64,000 nucleotides of DNA, from positions 1,240,001 to 1,304,000 of the forward strand of contig BRON01000004.1 of assembly GCA_024345305.1 (NCBI GenBank). Reading direction: 5' to 3'. The notes beneath the pieces were generated by a model. It was not told the origin of the DNA and made no database searches. It saw only the letters and a program-made list of their open reading frames with translations. Position 1 is the stretch's first letter. Each line of letters opens with the position of its first letter. Shown piece by piece: positions 12,801 through 23,684 of this stretch. The position numbers and the translations under genes are program-made. Source of the stretch: Mrakia gelida. Taxonomy: Eukaryota > Basidiomycota > Tremellomycetes > Cystofilobasidiales > Mrakiaceae.

Positions 12801-13225
12801 ACGGATCGGATCAGCTCGAGCTAGCTCGACGGCAAAGAGACGAAGGAAGGAGAAGGAGACGAACCCTTTGTCGAGTGTTTGGAAGAAGTAGGTGATGACC
12901 ATGATGGGAAGGATTCGTCGATTAAGCTGATGCGGAAGGATGGAGAAGGAGGGAGCGAGAGTCAGTTTTCGGGTTTGTTGATCCACTCGACTCGACGCGT
13001 TCCTTCGAATCGTACACTCGTCTAAGAAGAACTCACAAGCTTCAAGACCCTCTTGTTCTCGGCCTCTCCGACAACGATGCCAGAGTTGGTGTACTTTGCG
13101 ACCTCGTCGTCGACTCCTCCGAGAGGTTGGTGCTGCTGCTTCAAGTCGGTATCGTTCGACATGATGTTTTCCAGCTGTTGATCTGATCCGGCGGTGTCCT
13201 TCTTCTCGTAATCCATCGTGGACAT
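9900..13225 (-). CDS. Allantoate permease (Dal5)-type MFS transporter
   Basis: This is a plasma-membrane solute transporter of the anion:cation symporter branch of the MFS. The start at 13223-13225 gives MSTMDYEKKDTAGSD, a soluble N-terminus of about 60 residues. The first transmembrane segment follows as LNRRILPIMVITYFFQTLDK. The order LNRRILP, YFFQTLDKG, IGEVPINRLIQ, GLFESGVQPILM and YYKREEHPK is the hallmark pattern of the Dal5/Thi73/Tna1-type family. Roughly seventeen small exons are separated by introns of 60-110 bp. The C-terminal tail has RRNMQKRRAAHL and ends NFRYAF at TAA 9900-9902. Family members carry carboxylates such as allantoate, nicotinate or thiamine-related compounds; which one applies here cannot be told. 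Confidence 0.88.
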
Positions 13226-14070
13226 GTCGGCTGAGGAGCGAGAGGAGGAATGGAAGGGAAGGTCAGCGAAGGCAGCGAGAGGAAGGGAAGGAACGAGATG
13301 GAAGGTGGACAGAAAGAGATCGTCGCGCTCGACGAGCAGGAGGATCGAGTGAGGAGGAGGAGGAGAGGGAACGGAACGTACCAAGACTTGAGGTTATTTG
13401 TGTGGTTGTGTGGTTGAGTGCTTGAGGAGGTAGGTGGGGATAGGTTGGGAGCCTCGAGGGTGGTGGTTTGGGGAAGGAGGGAGGAGAGGTGGGGGCTGAA
13501 GCTCTGAAGACTGGCTAAAGAGGACGCGGAAGGGAGCCTCTTGAGATCACAAGGGCTTGGTTCCTCTCGCTTGTCGGACCGCATCCACCTTATCTTTTTT
13601 TCCTTGGAGACCTTGAGAGGCTTAGGCACAGACTTAGACCGAAGCAGGACGCCAATGCTCTGATCAATAACGATATCAACGATGGATCCAAACGATGGGA
13701 GGGGAGCCGAAGAGTCGTTCAGCCCTCGACCTCTTTGTTTTGTTCGGAGAGAAGGAGGAAGCAAGAAAATCGAACCCCACGAAGGCCTTGCAGATCCTTT
13801 TCGCTGTATGTCTGAGCAGCTCAGGTTCCGGCTCCCTTCCGCTCACCTCGCTGCAAGAATCCTCCGAGGAGGAACTGAGAAAATCGTCCTCAACCGAGGC
13901 TTCAATCAATCGAGCGTCGAGCGTCCCGCGTCGAACCGTGACGCGCTCTAAAGCGAACCCGTTCCTCCGGAAAAACCTTCAGCCCTTGCTCCGAACCAAC
14001 CTTCTATCCAAAACAGGAAAACACTCATCGAGATCCTAGCAGCTACAGCTTTACTCGTCCCTCTCCCTCT
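13226..14070. other. Upstream region of the Dal5-type transporter
   Basis: This is 845 bp between the transporter start and the NTH1 stop, both minus strand. Short frames on both strands overlap without splice logic. A minus-strand acceptor-like site directly before the ATG (CAG, CCGAC, ATG) suggests an intron in the 5' UTR of the transporter mRNA. Nothing else is evident. Confidence 0.4.
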
Positions 14071-15803
14071 TCACCTCCTCCTTCCAAACGACCGTCCCAA
14101 CGGCGCTACTTCGTCGATCTCAGCCTCAACTTCGATCTCGACCTTCACGACCTTCCTCCCTCCTTTGACGGGCGAGGCCAAGTCTCGTTTGGCTTTGGCT
14201 TCCGCTCGTGCTTTGGCGGAGGGGTCGTAGGAAGGGCAGAGTCCTTGAGGTCCGAGAGTACAGATCGAGCATTTTGGGAGGGGAGCTGAACAGATGAGTT
14301 GACCGAATCCGACGAGGAGAGGGTTGATTTCTCGCCAGAGGGAGTTGGGGAGCCATGATTCGAGGTTTTTACTGCACGAGGAACAGGCGCAAACCAGATC
14401 GGATGTCAGTTTTTGGATCGAGGGAGAAGAGGAAGAGGGAGTCAAGTCTTAGGAAAGGCGAGACGCGACTCGAGGCAAGGAAGCAGGAACGAACCGAGTG
14501 AGTTCTGGAGTTGGGGAAGGGACGTTGGTCTTCTTTGGATGCCAGCCTAGTCGATTCGTGATCCTCTCGACGTGGATGTCTGGACGTCGAAGGAAGAAAG
14601 GGAGGATGAGTTCGCGTCGAGTGGAATCGAGTCGAGAGCCAAAGGAGAGGGAGAGAAACGAACCAACTCCGATCCCAGACGACTGGTTCCAAGCGTGTTC
14701 CATTACGAGGTATCCCATCTAGTAGTTGCGCACATGATCGAGGTCAGTTGAAGGAGGGTACGAGCCAGAACAAGCAAGCACGACGCGACTCACCTTCGGT
14801 CCAACTCCCTTCAACGCGAGCAGTCCCTCGATGGTCGAAGGGATCTCTCCACCATGCTTCTCCAACACGTCTCGAGCAGCCTCCTTGATGTAGATGGTCT
14901 TTCTGTTGGCGAATCCACTGAGATCGAACACGTCGAGGTCGAGGTCGGGTCAGCTTGAGCTCGAACGAACGAGCAGGGGAAGGGAGGGAACGATCCGAGC
15001 TCACACCGAGGAGATCGCGCTCTTGATGACCTCGTCGTCTGCCTCAACGAGTGACTGAGCACTCAGACCTCCAGGAAGAGCTTCTCTCAGCTTCCCCATA
15101 GCTCGATGGGTCATCTCGTCTGGCAGAGAACGAGAAGAACGACGGTCAGCGCCGTCCAACCAATGACCTCTCTCCCAAAGCCGTCGCCTCCGCCTCGTCG
15201 CGAGCTGAACTTACCCTTGGTTTGCGAGCTGAGCATGAGAGATATCAAAACAGAGAACCTAGCCTTGACGGGATCGGATTCTAGTCGTCCAGCAGCGGCG
15301 CATCCCATGTCGTCCACGGGAGCGACGAGGTCTCTCCTCATTTCCCTGATCGCGTCGACTTGAGCTCTCCAGTTGGGGGGTTCCGGGGGAGCCTTCCACG
15401 GTGTACTTGTAGAAAATTCTCGTTTGACGGGAGAGGAGAGTTTGACCTTCTTGTTGGAGGCGGAGGAGGGTCGAGAAGGTGGGAGGGCTGAAGAGGACGA
15501 GGGAGGAGGAGGATCGGGGAGGAAGTTGTCTTGATCCTCTTCCGATGGAGGCTCGTCCTTGACCTTGTTGTCGTCGCCGTCTTCTTCCTTGTAGGAGCGA
15601 GAGGAAGCGAGGATGGTTGATTTGCGACGAGGTCTGTTGGTATCGAAGTGGGCGGAGGTGGAAGCGGAGGAAGACGTGGAGGAGGGAGGAGGGAGGGAGG
15701 AGGTCGAAGCTGTTGAGCTCGCTGCTGCTGCTGAGGGAGGAACGAGCGAGTAGAGGGTCACTTTTGGGTTGAGGGAGGAAGGTGAGGCTCTTGTGCGTTT
15801 CAT
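14071..15803 (-). CDS. NTH1: Endonuclease III homologue (DNA glycosylase/AP lyase)
   Basis: This bifunctional base-excision-repair enzyme removes oxidised pyrimidines and nicks at abasic sites in nuclear and mitochondrial DNA. Exons 15215-15803, 15005-15119 and three or four more join in frame. About 130 residues of Ser/Pro-rich leader precede the HhH-GPD core. Core motifs are ARFSVLISLMLSSQTKDEM, GFANRKTIYIKEAARDV, the helix-hairpin-helix LLALKGVGPKMGYLV with the catalytic Lys, and GIGVDVHVERITNRLGW with the catalytic Asp. Near the C-terminus four Cys (CSAPLPKCSIC then GLC) form the [4Fe-4S] loop. The last gap is seven residues rather than the bacterial five. The tail is Lys/Arg-rich (KARAEAKAKRDL), ending RSFGRRR. 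It is divergent from MGE1 with 226 bp between the starts. Confidence 0.93.
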
Positions 15804-16029
15804 AATGAAGAGTAGAATGTTGGCGAAGGAGGGAGTTAGAGGACTCTGAGGGAAGGGAAGGGATCAAGGTGAGCTTGACTTCTCGGCAAGCGATTTGGTT
15901 CTCCGTCCGCTTGAAAAGTGCCCTTCCTTCGACGTTCCTTCGTTCGTCTCCCTTCACACACCCATCATCAAAAAGAACCAACTCCAACCACCTTCCCCTT
16001 CCCCCCCTCCTCCCCATCTCGATCCCAAA
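15804..16029. promoter_or_regulatory. Shared divergent promoter of NTH1 and MGE1
   Basis: Only 226 bp separate the two ATGs, so the promoters must overlap. The MGE1 side is a long C-rich tract (15980-16025). I see no clear TATA box. Confidence 0.45.
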
Positions 16030-17256
16030 ATGCTCTCCAAAAACGTCCTCCGGTCGGTAGCTCGATCCATCCCTTCCAGGTCGATGGCCTCCTCCTCCTC
16101 CTCCTCCTTCCCTCGATTCACCCCTTCCCTCGTCAACTCCTCCTCCACCACTCTTCTCCGGAGATTCGCATCGGCCGCCCCTCCAGCCGGAGAGGCTGCT
16201 GCTGCTGCTGCTGCTGCCGAGGGAGGAGCTGCTAAGGAGGGAGGAGCTGCGAAGGAGGGAGGAGAGGCTGTCGTCGAGGACCCGAAGCTGAAGGAGCTCG
16301 AGGCCAAGCTCGAGGAGCAGAGCAAGAAGGTTGCTGAATTGACCGTGAGTTCAGATCTATACATACTTGGGAGACTCCATGGAAGGGCTGGGAGGGTTGG
16401 GAGAGCGCTTTTCATCAAGGGAGGTCATAGAAGGAGGTAGATCTCTTCGGAAGACGTCCTCGCTTTTCAACGAACGTCGAGGTCAACTTTTGGATTCCTT
16501 CCACTTCTATCTTCCCCGATGTTTCGTTTATCTCTTCCCCGACTCGGCATCTGGAGCGTGCAGCCTCGTCTCTTGCTACACTTTCATCGCTCTTTCGCGA
16601 TCGCTTCATCGTCTCGAGCTCTCCTCCTTTTTCCACTCGAGCTGACTCTCCTTCCTCCTCCCCTCCCTCCATCCGTTCGTCCCTCATCTTCGTCTCCTTT
16701 AAGACCGCCCTCCAATACTCCGCCGCCGACTTCCAAAACCTTCAACGTCGCTCAGCTCTGGAACTCACCAAGTCCCACGAGTTCGCCATCCAACGATTCG
16801 CCGGCGATCTTCTTTCCACCATCGACATCCTCTCCCTCGCCCTCAAGCACGTCCCCAACCCCGTCCCTTCCTCCAACCCCGAACTCAAAACCCTCTTCGA
16901 CGGAGTCACCATGACCCAGACCGAGCTCCTCAAGACGCTCAAGAAGCACGGAGTCGTCCAGTTCGATCCTACAGGCGAGAAGTTCGATCCCAACCTTCAC
17001 GAGGCTCTCTACCAGGCTCCCATACCCGGCAAGGAGGCCGGAACCGTTTGCGAGACGACTCAGCTGGGATACATGTTGAGGGATAGGACGCTGAGAGCTG
17101 CTCAGGTTGGAGTTGTGAGTTATCTTTCGCTTCGTTGAGGGTAGGAGAGCTGTCGAGCGATGGAGCAGGGACGACGAGCTCGAATTTCAGATGCTCCGAT
17201 GCTGACTTTTGTTCTTTGCGTTTCTCTCTCACTATCAGGTCACCGAGTCTTCTTAG
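16030..17256 (+). CDS. MGE1: Mitochondrial GrpE, nucleotide exchange factor for Hsp70
   Basis: This releases ADP from mitochondrial Hsp70 (Ssc1) during matrix protein import and folding. Exons are 16030-16344, 16704-17114 and 17239-17256. The N-terminus MLSKNVLRSVARSIPSRSM is Arg/Ser-rich with no acidic residue, a typical matrix targeting peptide. An Ala/Gly/Glu-rich linker with repeated GGAAKEGG follows. The coiled-coil GrpE helix begins at KLKELEAKLEEQSKKVAELT and continues as QYSAADFQNLQRRSALE. The C-terminal beta domain carries the family signature QLGYMLRDRTLRAAQVGVV. Intron 1 is 359 bp, several times longer than usual here. Length fits fungal Mge1. Confidence 0.93.
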
Positions 17257-17561
17257 ATTACGAATCACGACGAACTGGAACGACAAAAGGAGTCGACGGC
17301 GCTTTGGAGTCGACGGAGGGAAGAAGGGAAGGGAACGAGGAGCTCATCACCTTTTCTATCTTCGCGACTCCCATCTCCCTCTCTTCTCCTTAATGTAAAA
17401 CTATAACATCACCCCTTCTTCTTGACTCTTGTCTCTCATCCGAAACGATTCTCAAAAATCGGCGAACTCGCGTCGAAGGCTCGGTCTCAGAAGCAAAAAA
17501 GGAGGAGCTCACGCGTCTCGAGCTCGCTCCGTTCCTTCAGCCCTCCCAACTTCCAGCAGCC
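17257..17561. other. Intergenic region between MGE1 and the zinc-finger gene
   Basis: This is 305 bp with no coding signal, holding the MGE1 3' end and the zinc-finger gene promoter. The last 40 bp are C/T-rich. Confidence 0.4.
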
Positions 17562-19294
17562 ATGGCTTCTTCCTCCTCTGGACCCACTTTTCAAGCCTCA
17601 AATCCCACGCTCGTGCTTCGGCCGCCTCCTCTCGAACCACCCATCGTCCCAAACCTCGTCGATCCTACCGTTTCCATCAAGCAAGAGGGTCCAAGCGAGT
17701 CGACTGCTTCTTCTCCTTCCCTCCCTCCTTCTCCAACTCTCTACCTCTGCCCTACCTGCCCCACCTCCTACGCGACCCTCCTTGAACGGAGCCATCACGT
17801 CCATAACTGGCACGAGAGGAGGTAGGTAGGTAGCATTCATAGACGGCGAGTTCCTCGAATGCAAAAGCAAGGCGAAACGAGTCTGTAACGAAAATCGAGC
17901 CGCAGCGTGATCCGCAAAAAACGATTTTCTAGCAAGGATAAGGCAGGTAGGCAGGGGGGAGGATAAGGCAAATAAGGCAAGTGGGATCGAGGCGGGATAA
18001 GGCAGTAGTAAGGCAGAGAGAAGAGAGGAGAGAGAGAGAGTTCGGTGTCCCGTCGCGTTCGTGCGGTCTTCATCGTGAAGCGAGTCCGTTTCCTAGGGGA
18101 AGAGAGCGAGAGTAGACAAAAACGACGCAGGCCTTCTTCGTGGTCCAGATAAAGCAGGCGAGGGACTTAAGTTCGTAGTCTGTAGAAGGAAACTCGTCGT
18201 TCAGCAGCCTCTCCTCCTCGTCGTCGTCCTCAACTCGTCCCTCCTCCACGTCAATCCCAACCATCAACCCCAACTCCTCGCACCCGACCTCCATCAACCT
18301 CTGCCTAAACCTCCACCTCTGCTCGATAACGGGGACGTGGGAGCATCGAAGGAGGTGGGGTTCGTCCTCGAGCTCCAAGCATCCAAATCGACAGAGTCCG
18401 TCGCGTTTGGGTTGTCCGACCTTCCTTCGTCGTCGCGTCACGGAACGAAGGGTGTGGTGGCCGGCGAGGAAGCGAATGAGGGTAGACCCACGAGAAACAC
18501 TGGGGATGGAGAGGATGTGGTGGGGAATGGGATCTGGGAGATCGGTTCACGATCAGCACTGCCCTCGGAGGTTCGTTCTCGACATTCAAAGGAAAGACTT
18601 GTTGAGCTCGGCGCTGACCTTTCCTTTCCCTCCTTCGCTCCTCTTGTCGTTCCACAGTACTCGTCTTCAACCGAGGAGAGGAGGACGACAAGCTCAGATG
18701 CAATCTCTGCAGCCACGTTGCTCTTCCAGCCGACGCGTTCGGAGCCCACGTCTTGCGGTGCCAGCAGGAAACGGCGAGGAGGGAGGAGGAGGCAGAGGAG
18801 GAGGAGGAGGTTTCGTCCAGTCGAGTCGTTGCTCTCGAGGCAGGGACGTCGTCTGAGCTCGCTCCTCCGTCGGAATCACCTCTTGCAGCCGACTCTGTAG
18901 AAGATGTCGATATGGAGGAGGAGCCGAGGACGTTGGACAAGGGGAAGGGGAGGGAGCAGCCGTTCCTCGCCTCGTCAAGTCTCGTCCCTTCGACTCCCTC
19001 GACCTCCTCTTCCTCCTCCTCCTCGACCTTCGTTCCTCCACCAACTCCCTACTTCTCCACCTTCCCCACCACTCCTCTTGGATCCCAACCTCTCCCCTTC
19101 CCCTCGCCATCGGACGACTTCAAGCCCGTCCCAACTCCCTCGTCCTCCTCCCTCCTCCCTGCCTCAACTCAACTCGTCTGCCCGGTCTGCTCGAGATGCT
19201 TTGGCCACAAGGGAAGCCTCAACTCGCATTTCTCCGACAACCATGCTCCGCCCAGATCCATGACAACCAAGCTGGGAGAAAGTTCGTCCCTTGC

Positions 19295-19345
<51 letters not shown>

Positions 19346-22170
19346 CCCCTCGTCCTCTTCCTCTCGGACGGCGCTGACGTTTCATCTCCCTCCATCTTTC
19401 CTTAAACAGAATTCCTTCTCCATCGAGGAGACGACCACAAGCTCCCTTGCCCCAAGTGCTCGTACAGGCACCCTGTCGGCGCTGCGATGCGAAAACACCT
19501 CGACCGCGACCACCGCGTCGGGAAATCGGACGTCGCTGTGAGACTGGAGCGGGTGCAGGAGATGGCGAGGAAGGCGTCGGGAGGGCTGAGTTCGGGGCCG
19601 GCGGCGTCTGGGTCGTGGGGAGTGTTTGATGGGAGGGTTGTAGATGGGGAAGAAGCTGCTGGTGAAGGATCTTCTCGGTGAGTCGTTTCGGTTGAGAGGG
19701 ATTGGGACGCGACGAAACGCTGACTCCCTCTCGCTCTTGTTGTCTGTTCTTCCATAATCAGACCTTATCCAGTTCCTCCGCCGTTACCACCACTACCACC
19801 ACTACCGCCGCTACCGACGTTAGCGGATCTTTCATCCCCGCCAGCACTCCTCGGTTCACCGAGTCGCGTCGCCTCCCTCCCTCCTTCCACCAATCCGTTC
19901 CTCGACGCCACTGTCCCTTCACCTTCGCCTCTATCTCCCTCCCGAACCCTTCCCGGTCCTCAGTTCTCACCCGAGGTCTCCTCTCTCGCCGTTCCCTCCC
20001 CACCTCGCAATTCACCACCCCCCTCCGACGTCCTCCCATCCTCTCCCCTCAACTCCGTCCAAACCCCCAGCACCTCCTCAGCAGCTCCAGCCTCAGCTTC
20101 AAGTGCCCTCACCTTCGAAGCTCCCTCTCCCTTACACTCTCCCGTCGCCACATTCCTTCCTCCTACGATCCCTTCCTCCTACACCTCCGTCTTCCCAGAC
20201 CCACCCGATCGCCTCAAGGTCCCTGGACTCCCCGTCAAGCGAGGCCGCCCCACCAACGCCGAAATGGCAGCTCGACTGGCAGCTCAGATCGCTTCAGGAA
20301 ACTTCTCGCCGGAAGAAGTAGCAGCTATGACGCTCGCGGCTCAACCGAAGCGTAGGAAATCCTCCACCACCACCACCACCTCCCTCGCCTCGTTCGCCAT
20401 GCCTCGCCATCCTTCTCCTGGTCCCTCCCAACCCACCTCGTCACCACTCCAACATCCACCCATCCCCCTTTCTACGCCCCTCACCGGTGCTGCCGCCGCC
20501 ATCCTCGCCGCCTACAAGGAGAGAAGCAAGTCGATGACAACGCGTCGCTGATCCGTCAGTTGGAGGAGGCTGCAACTACCCGAGATATGCAGTTCGCCAA
20601 CCTCGACGCGTCGAACCTCGCTCTGGGAGAGGAGCTGGAGGGTGTGAAGCGGGAGTTGGAGGAGGAGAGATACGCGAGAACGGTCGACGTCTCGAGGATG
20701 GAGGAGGAGAAGCGGTTGTTGGTCGTGTCGGGAGAGGAGGAGAAAGCACGACTGGAGGAGATGATCGAGGGGCTGAAGGTTGATAAGGGGAGTGCTCAGA
20801 TGGGTCAGCAGTCGCTTCTGCAGGAGAAGAGGTTGCTCGAAGCGAGGCACGGGAAGGAGAGGGAAGCGTGGGAGAAGGAGATTGAGGAGACGAGGGTGGA
20901 GTTGGAGTTGGCTCGGTCGGAGAAGGAGGTGTTGGTTGGAGAGAAGGAGGTGGTGGTGCTGGAGCGAGAGGAGGAGAGGATGCGGTGGGAGGGTGAGAAG
21001 AAGGAGTTGACAGAGGCGATGGCGGTGTTGGAAGTGGAGCTGCTCGTCGCGAAGGAGGAGGAAGCAGCTTCGGCTTCGAAGGTGGAGAGTTTGGAGAAGG
21101 AGAAGAAGAAGCTGAAGCTGGAGGTGGAGAAGGCTTCGAAGTTGACTGCTGAGCTGGTGAGTTCTGATGCTTCGATCGAGCGAATCGACGCGTCGTTTCT
21201 CGTTCGGAAGCTGACTTTCGCCTTTTCTTCTTGTGCTTCCAGCTCGCCAACGTCACGGATCCTGAGGAGGTGAGTCTCGAGTCTATATTCTCTCTTCCAT
21301 TCCTTTGTTTGAAGGGCGAAGCGAAGTGCTGACTTTGCTCTCGTCGCTCCTTCACCTCCTCGAACAGAACGACCCAACTCCCACCCGACGAGCAACACGA
21401 GGATCTACCGCCGCTCAAGCCATCGTCAAAGCCTGCACCTGCCACGCTTCGCCTCTTCCTCGACCCTCCCTCAAACGGCAACGTCCCTCTGAACCCATCG
21501 AACCTCTCGTTAGCAAACATCCTCGCCTCGTCGAACCGTCGCCCTCGCTCGCTCCCCTTCCCCTTCCCTCGCCAGCCTCGACCTCCTCCTCCTCTCCCAA
21601 GCCATCGCCTTCCCTACCGAAACTCGAGTCGCCGATGTCAGAGGCTGGTCCCTCTTCGGCGCCGAAGGTCGAGAAGCCCAGGAGGAGCGACAGCAGTGCT
21701 CCTCTCGACAAGAAGTTCGCGTCGGGGATTCCTCCGTCTGGCGTCGATAGGTGAGCTTTCCTTCTCTTTCACCATCTTCTCTTCGAAGAATTACGAGCTC
21801 ACGATATTCTCGACCCTCTCCCTCGCGTCTTCAGGGAGAACTTCCTCAAGTTCTGGACGGAGAAGATCGTGAAGCAGAAGTCGAGTGGTTCCGTTTGCCA
21901 TTTCTGCCTGTTCGTCTTCTTCTTCTCGCGTCGCTCGCCGAAGGCTCACTCTCGTCTGACCTGCATCTTTCGTTTTTGATCGCCTCCCACAGCAAAGCAA
22001 AGACACCGTCAACCTCCATCTCGACTCCGCTACAGCTCTCATCGAACGCGTCGGAATCCAGCTCGACGAGGGTTCAAGAGGTCATCGCTCACCTCGAGTC
22101 TTCGCACTGGACTTCGTGGCAGCGGGTCTGCCAACCTGGAGGAATAATCGGTGCCAAGAGCGTCGACTGA
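17562..22170 (+). CDS. Multi-zinc-finger, coiled-coil protein with an apparent frameshift
   Basis: I do not recognise a named family. Exon 1 (17562-17821) encodes a Pro/Ser leader and one C2H2-like finger (LYLCPTCPTSYATLLERSHH). The next coding block near 18660 has LRCNLCSHVALPADAFGAHV. Two more C2H2 fingers follow: LVCPVCSRCFGHKGSLNSHF, and LPCPKCSYRHPVGAAMRKHL after the intron at 19282-19410. Then come a Pro/Ser stretch, an AT-hook-like KRGRPTNAEMAARL, and a roughly 190-residue Glu/Lys coiled coil (20560-21160). The C-terminal block has SVCHFC and HLESSHW, a further zinc-binding pair. The frame breaks at about 20527-20535: upstream runs to TGA 20549-20551, downstream is open in the adjacent frame with no usable intron. 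The junction between exon 1 and 18660 is unresolved. A DNA-binding or scaffolding role is inferred from the fingers. Confidence 0.6.
18070..18543 (-). mobile_element. Relic of a reverse-transcriptase C-terminal zinc knuckle
   Basis: On the minus strand a frame open for about 157 residues reads VSRGSTLIRFLAGHHTL, then GLCRFGCLELEDEPHLLRC. The C-x3-C-x7-H-x3-C spacing after an RF-x-x-GHHTL-type segment matches the zinc-binding region (zf-RVT) after the reverse transcriptase of non-LTR retroelements. The frame is closed upstream by a TGA just above 18543, and no polymerase motifs (YxDD) are present, so this is a 5'-truncated fragment. It ends at TGA 18070-18072. It lies antisense in the gap between the first exon and the next coding block of the zinc-finger gene, where an intron of about 830-890 bp would be far longer than its neighbours. 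The family match is by eye. Confidence 0.5.
19298..19341. repeat. (CT)n microsatellite in an intron
   Basis: About 22 uninterrupted CT dinucleotides sit in the pyrimidine part of the zinc-finger gene intron at 19282-19410, upstream of a CTGAC branch site. It is likely to vary in length between strains. Confidence 0.9.
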
Positions 22171-22343
22171 GGGAGGGAGGGAGCCGCGTCGAACGAAGGA
22201 CGCGTTCGAGTTTCGATCTTGTAGTTTTCCTCATCTCGCTTTGTTTCCTCGTCCCAAACTTTGCAGCTTTAGTATTTCGTAATGACTTAACGACGTCTCA
22301 CATCCACTCGACTAAACAACAAGAACTCCTCTACAAAGCTAGT

Positions 22344-23532
22344 CTAGGCTTCCTCGACTCCCTTCACCAAAACCTGAAACGCTCGCCTCCTCTCCTCCAA
22401 CTGACTCCCTCTCAGATCTCCCCACCGATAAGCTACCATCGCCAACACAGCATCCCGTTCCTTCTCATCCGGCACCCACACCTCTACCCTCCTCAGCCCC
22501 ACGCACGTGAACAGAGGATCTCGAAACGCGTCTGGCTCGACCACTCCCGCTCGCACACCGAGATCGTAAAAGATCTCTCCTCTCCTCTCCGCTCGCTCCT
22601 CCTGGTTCCCAAGCTTCGTCAGATCGTACACGGCGATATACGAAGCTCCAGGAAGAGCAAACCCGCTGCCGGAGAGTCGATGCAGGATGGAGAAGCCGGC
22701 GAGGACGAGACGTTCGATTCGCGTCCAAGCGGAGGTTCGCGAAAGGGAGAGACCGTCTCCCCCTTCGAGGACGACTTCGCGAGGGTTGAACCAGTTTAGG
22801 ATCAGGGGTGGGTTGGGGATAAGACGGTCCTGAGGGTGATCGTGGTGAAGAGTGATGGTGAGTCGGTCGAGAGGGAGGGAAGGGTGGAGGGGATGGAGGG
22901 GATCGGGAGGAAAGCTGGCGAGGGAGGGAGGATGGGAGATGCGACCGAGTTCGTTCTTGGTTGAGGTCAAGGAGAGGGTCCTCATCTGGGAGAGGGAGAG
23001 ATGGCGTTCCAGCGAAGGCTGCCTCGGTTCGACCTGCTCGTACAAAAGGAGAGGGCAAAGTGAGGATCGGTCAGCTCGTTCGTCGTCTCGCTTCCTCCTT
23101 TTCCTGCCCTTCCAACTCCATGTCAGCGGAGTCGCAAGTCAAAGGGAGACTCACTCTTGAGCAGAACATCAGGTTAAGAGCGTAGGCGCTGGAGACGACC
23201 GCGTCTCGGTAGAGGAGCTCTGACGAGAGCTCGAGGAGGGTGAAGTTGACGAGCGATGCTGCCGCGAGCGTCGAAGGGTCGCAATGCGAAAGGATATGGC
23301 GATGGATCTCGATGGGGAGAAGAGGTTGAGATCCAATGGATACCGATCCGAAACTCTGGAGGAGTTGAGGGGAGAAGGGATCGAGCGAGTCGAGCCAGAT
23401 GGGGAGGGAGGAGGGGGAGGAGGAGGGAGGAGCGCTCATCGTTTCAACCGGTCTTGGAGTTCGAGGAGGGGTGATTCTGGTATCGAGATGGAGATGAGAG
23501 CAAGGAGAGTCCGATGGAGCAATGGAGGACAT
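22344..23532 (-). CDS. F-box-like protein, paralogue of the divergent neighbour
   Basis: Two exons (23155-23532 and 22344-23033) give 355 residues, with a 121-bp intron showing a gctgacc branch site. After a Ser/Pro leader the segment LLPIEIHRHILSHCDPSTLA and then LLELSSELLYRDAVV has the pattern of a degenerate F-box (Pro-Ile/Leu-Glu-Ile, HIL, Cys-Asp, then LYRD). This would bind Skp1 in an SCF ubiquitin ligase if functional. The rest is Leu-rich, as in basidiomycete F-box families where this part selects the substrate. A second ATG at 23437-23439 (MSAPPSSSPSSLP) is an equally good start. It is divergent from a clear relative at 23685, so the pair probably arose by inverted duplication. Confidence 0.65.
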
Positions 23533-23684
23533 CTGGGAGGTCTCTGTTCGTGAAGGTCTTTCTTCAGGAAGGTGAGCGAGGGAGGGAAGGAAAAGGGCGA
23601 GCTCGAAAGCGAGCTGACCGTCCTCCCTTCCTCTTAACGACCAGCGTCCCTGCCCTCCCTTCAAATCTTCAAACCTACTCGAAC

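Noticed and set aside
9900..15803. A nitrogen-catabolism cluster around the Dal5-type transporter
   Set aside because: No allantoin, urea or purine catabolic genes are adjacent. The neighbours are an orphan protein and a DNA repair enzyme.
19298..19341. CRISPR-like or regulatory array
   Set aside because: It is a simple CT dinucleotide run inside an intron with no spacer structure.
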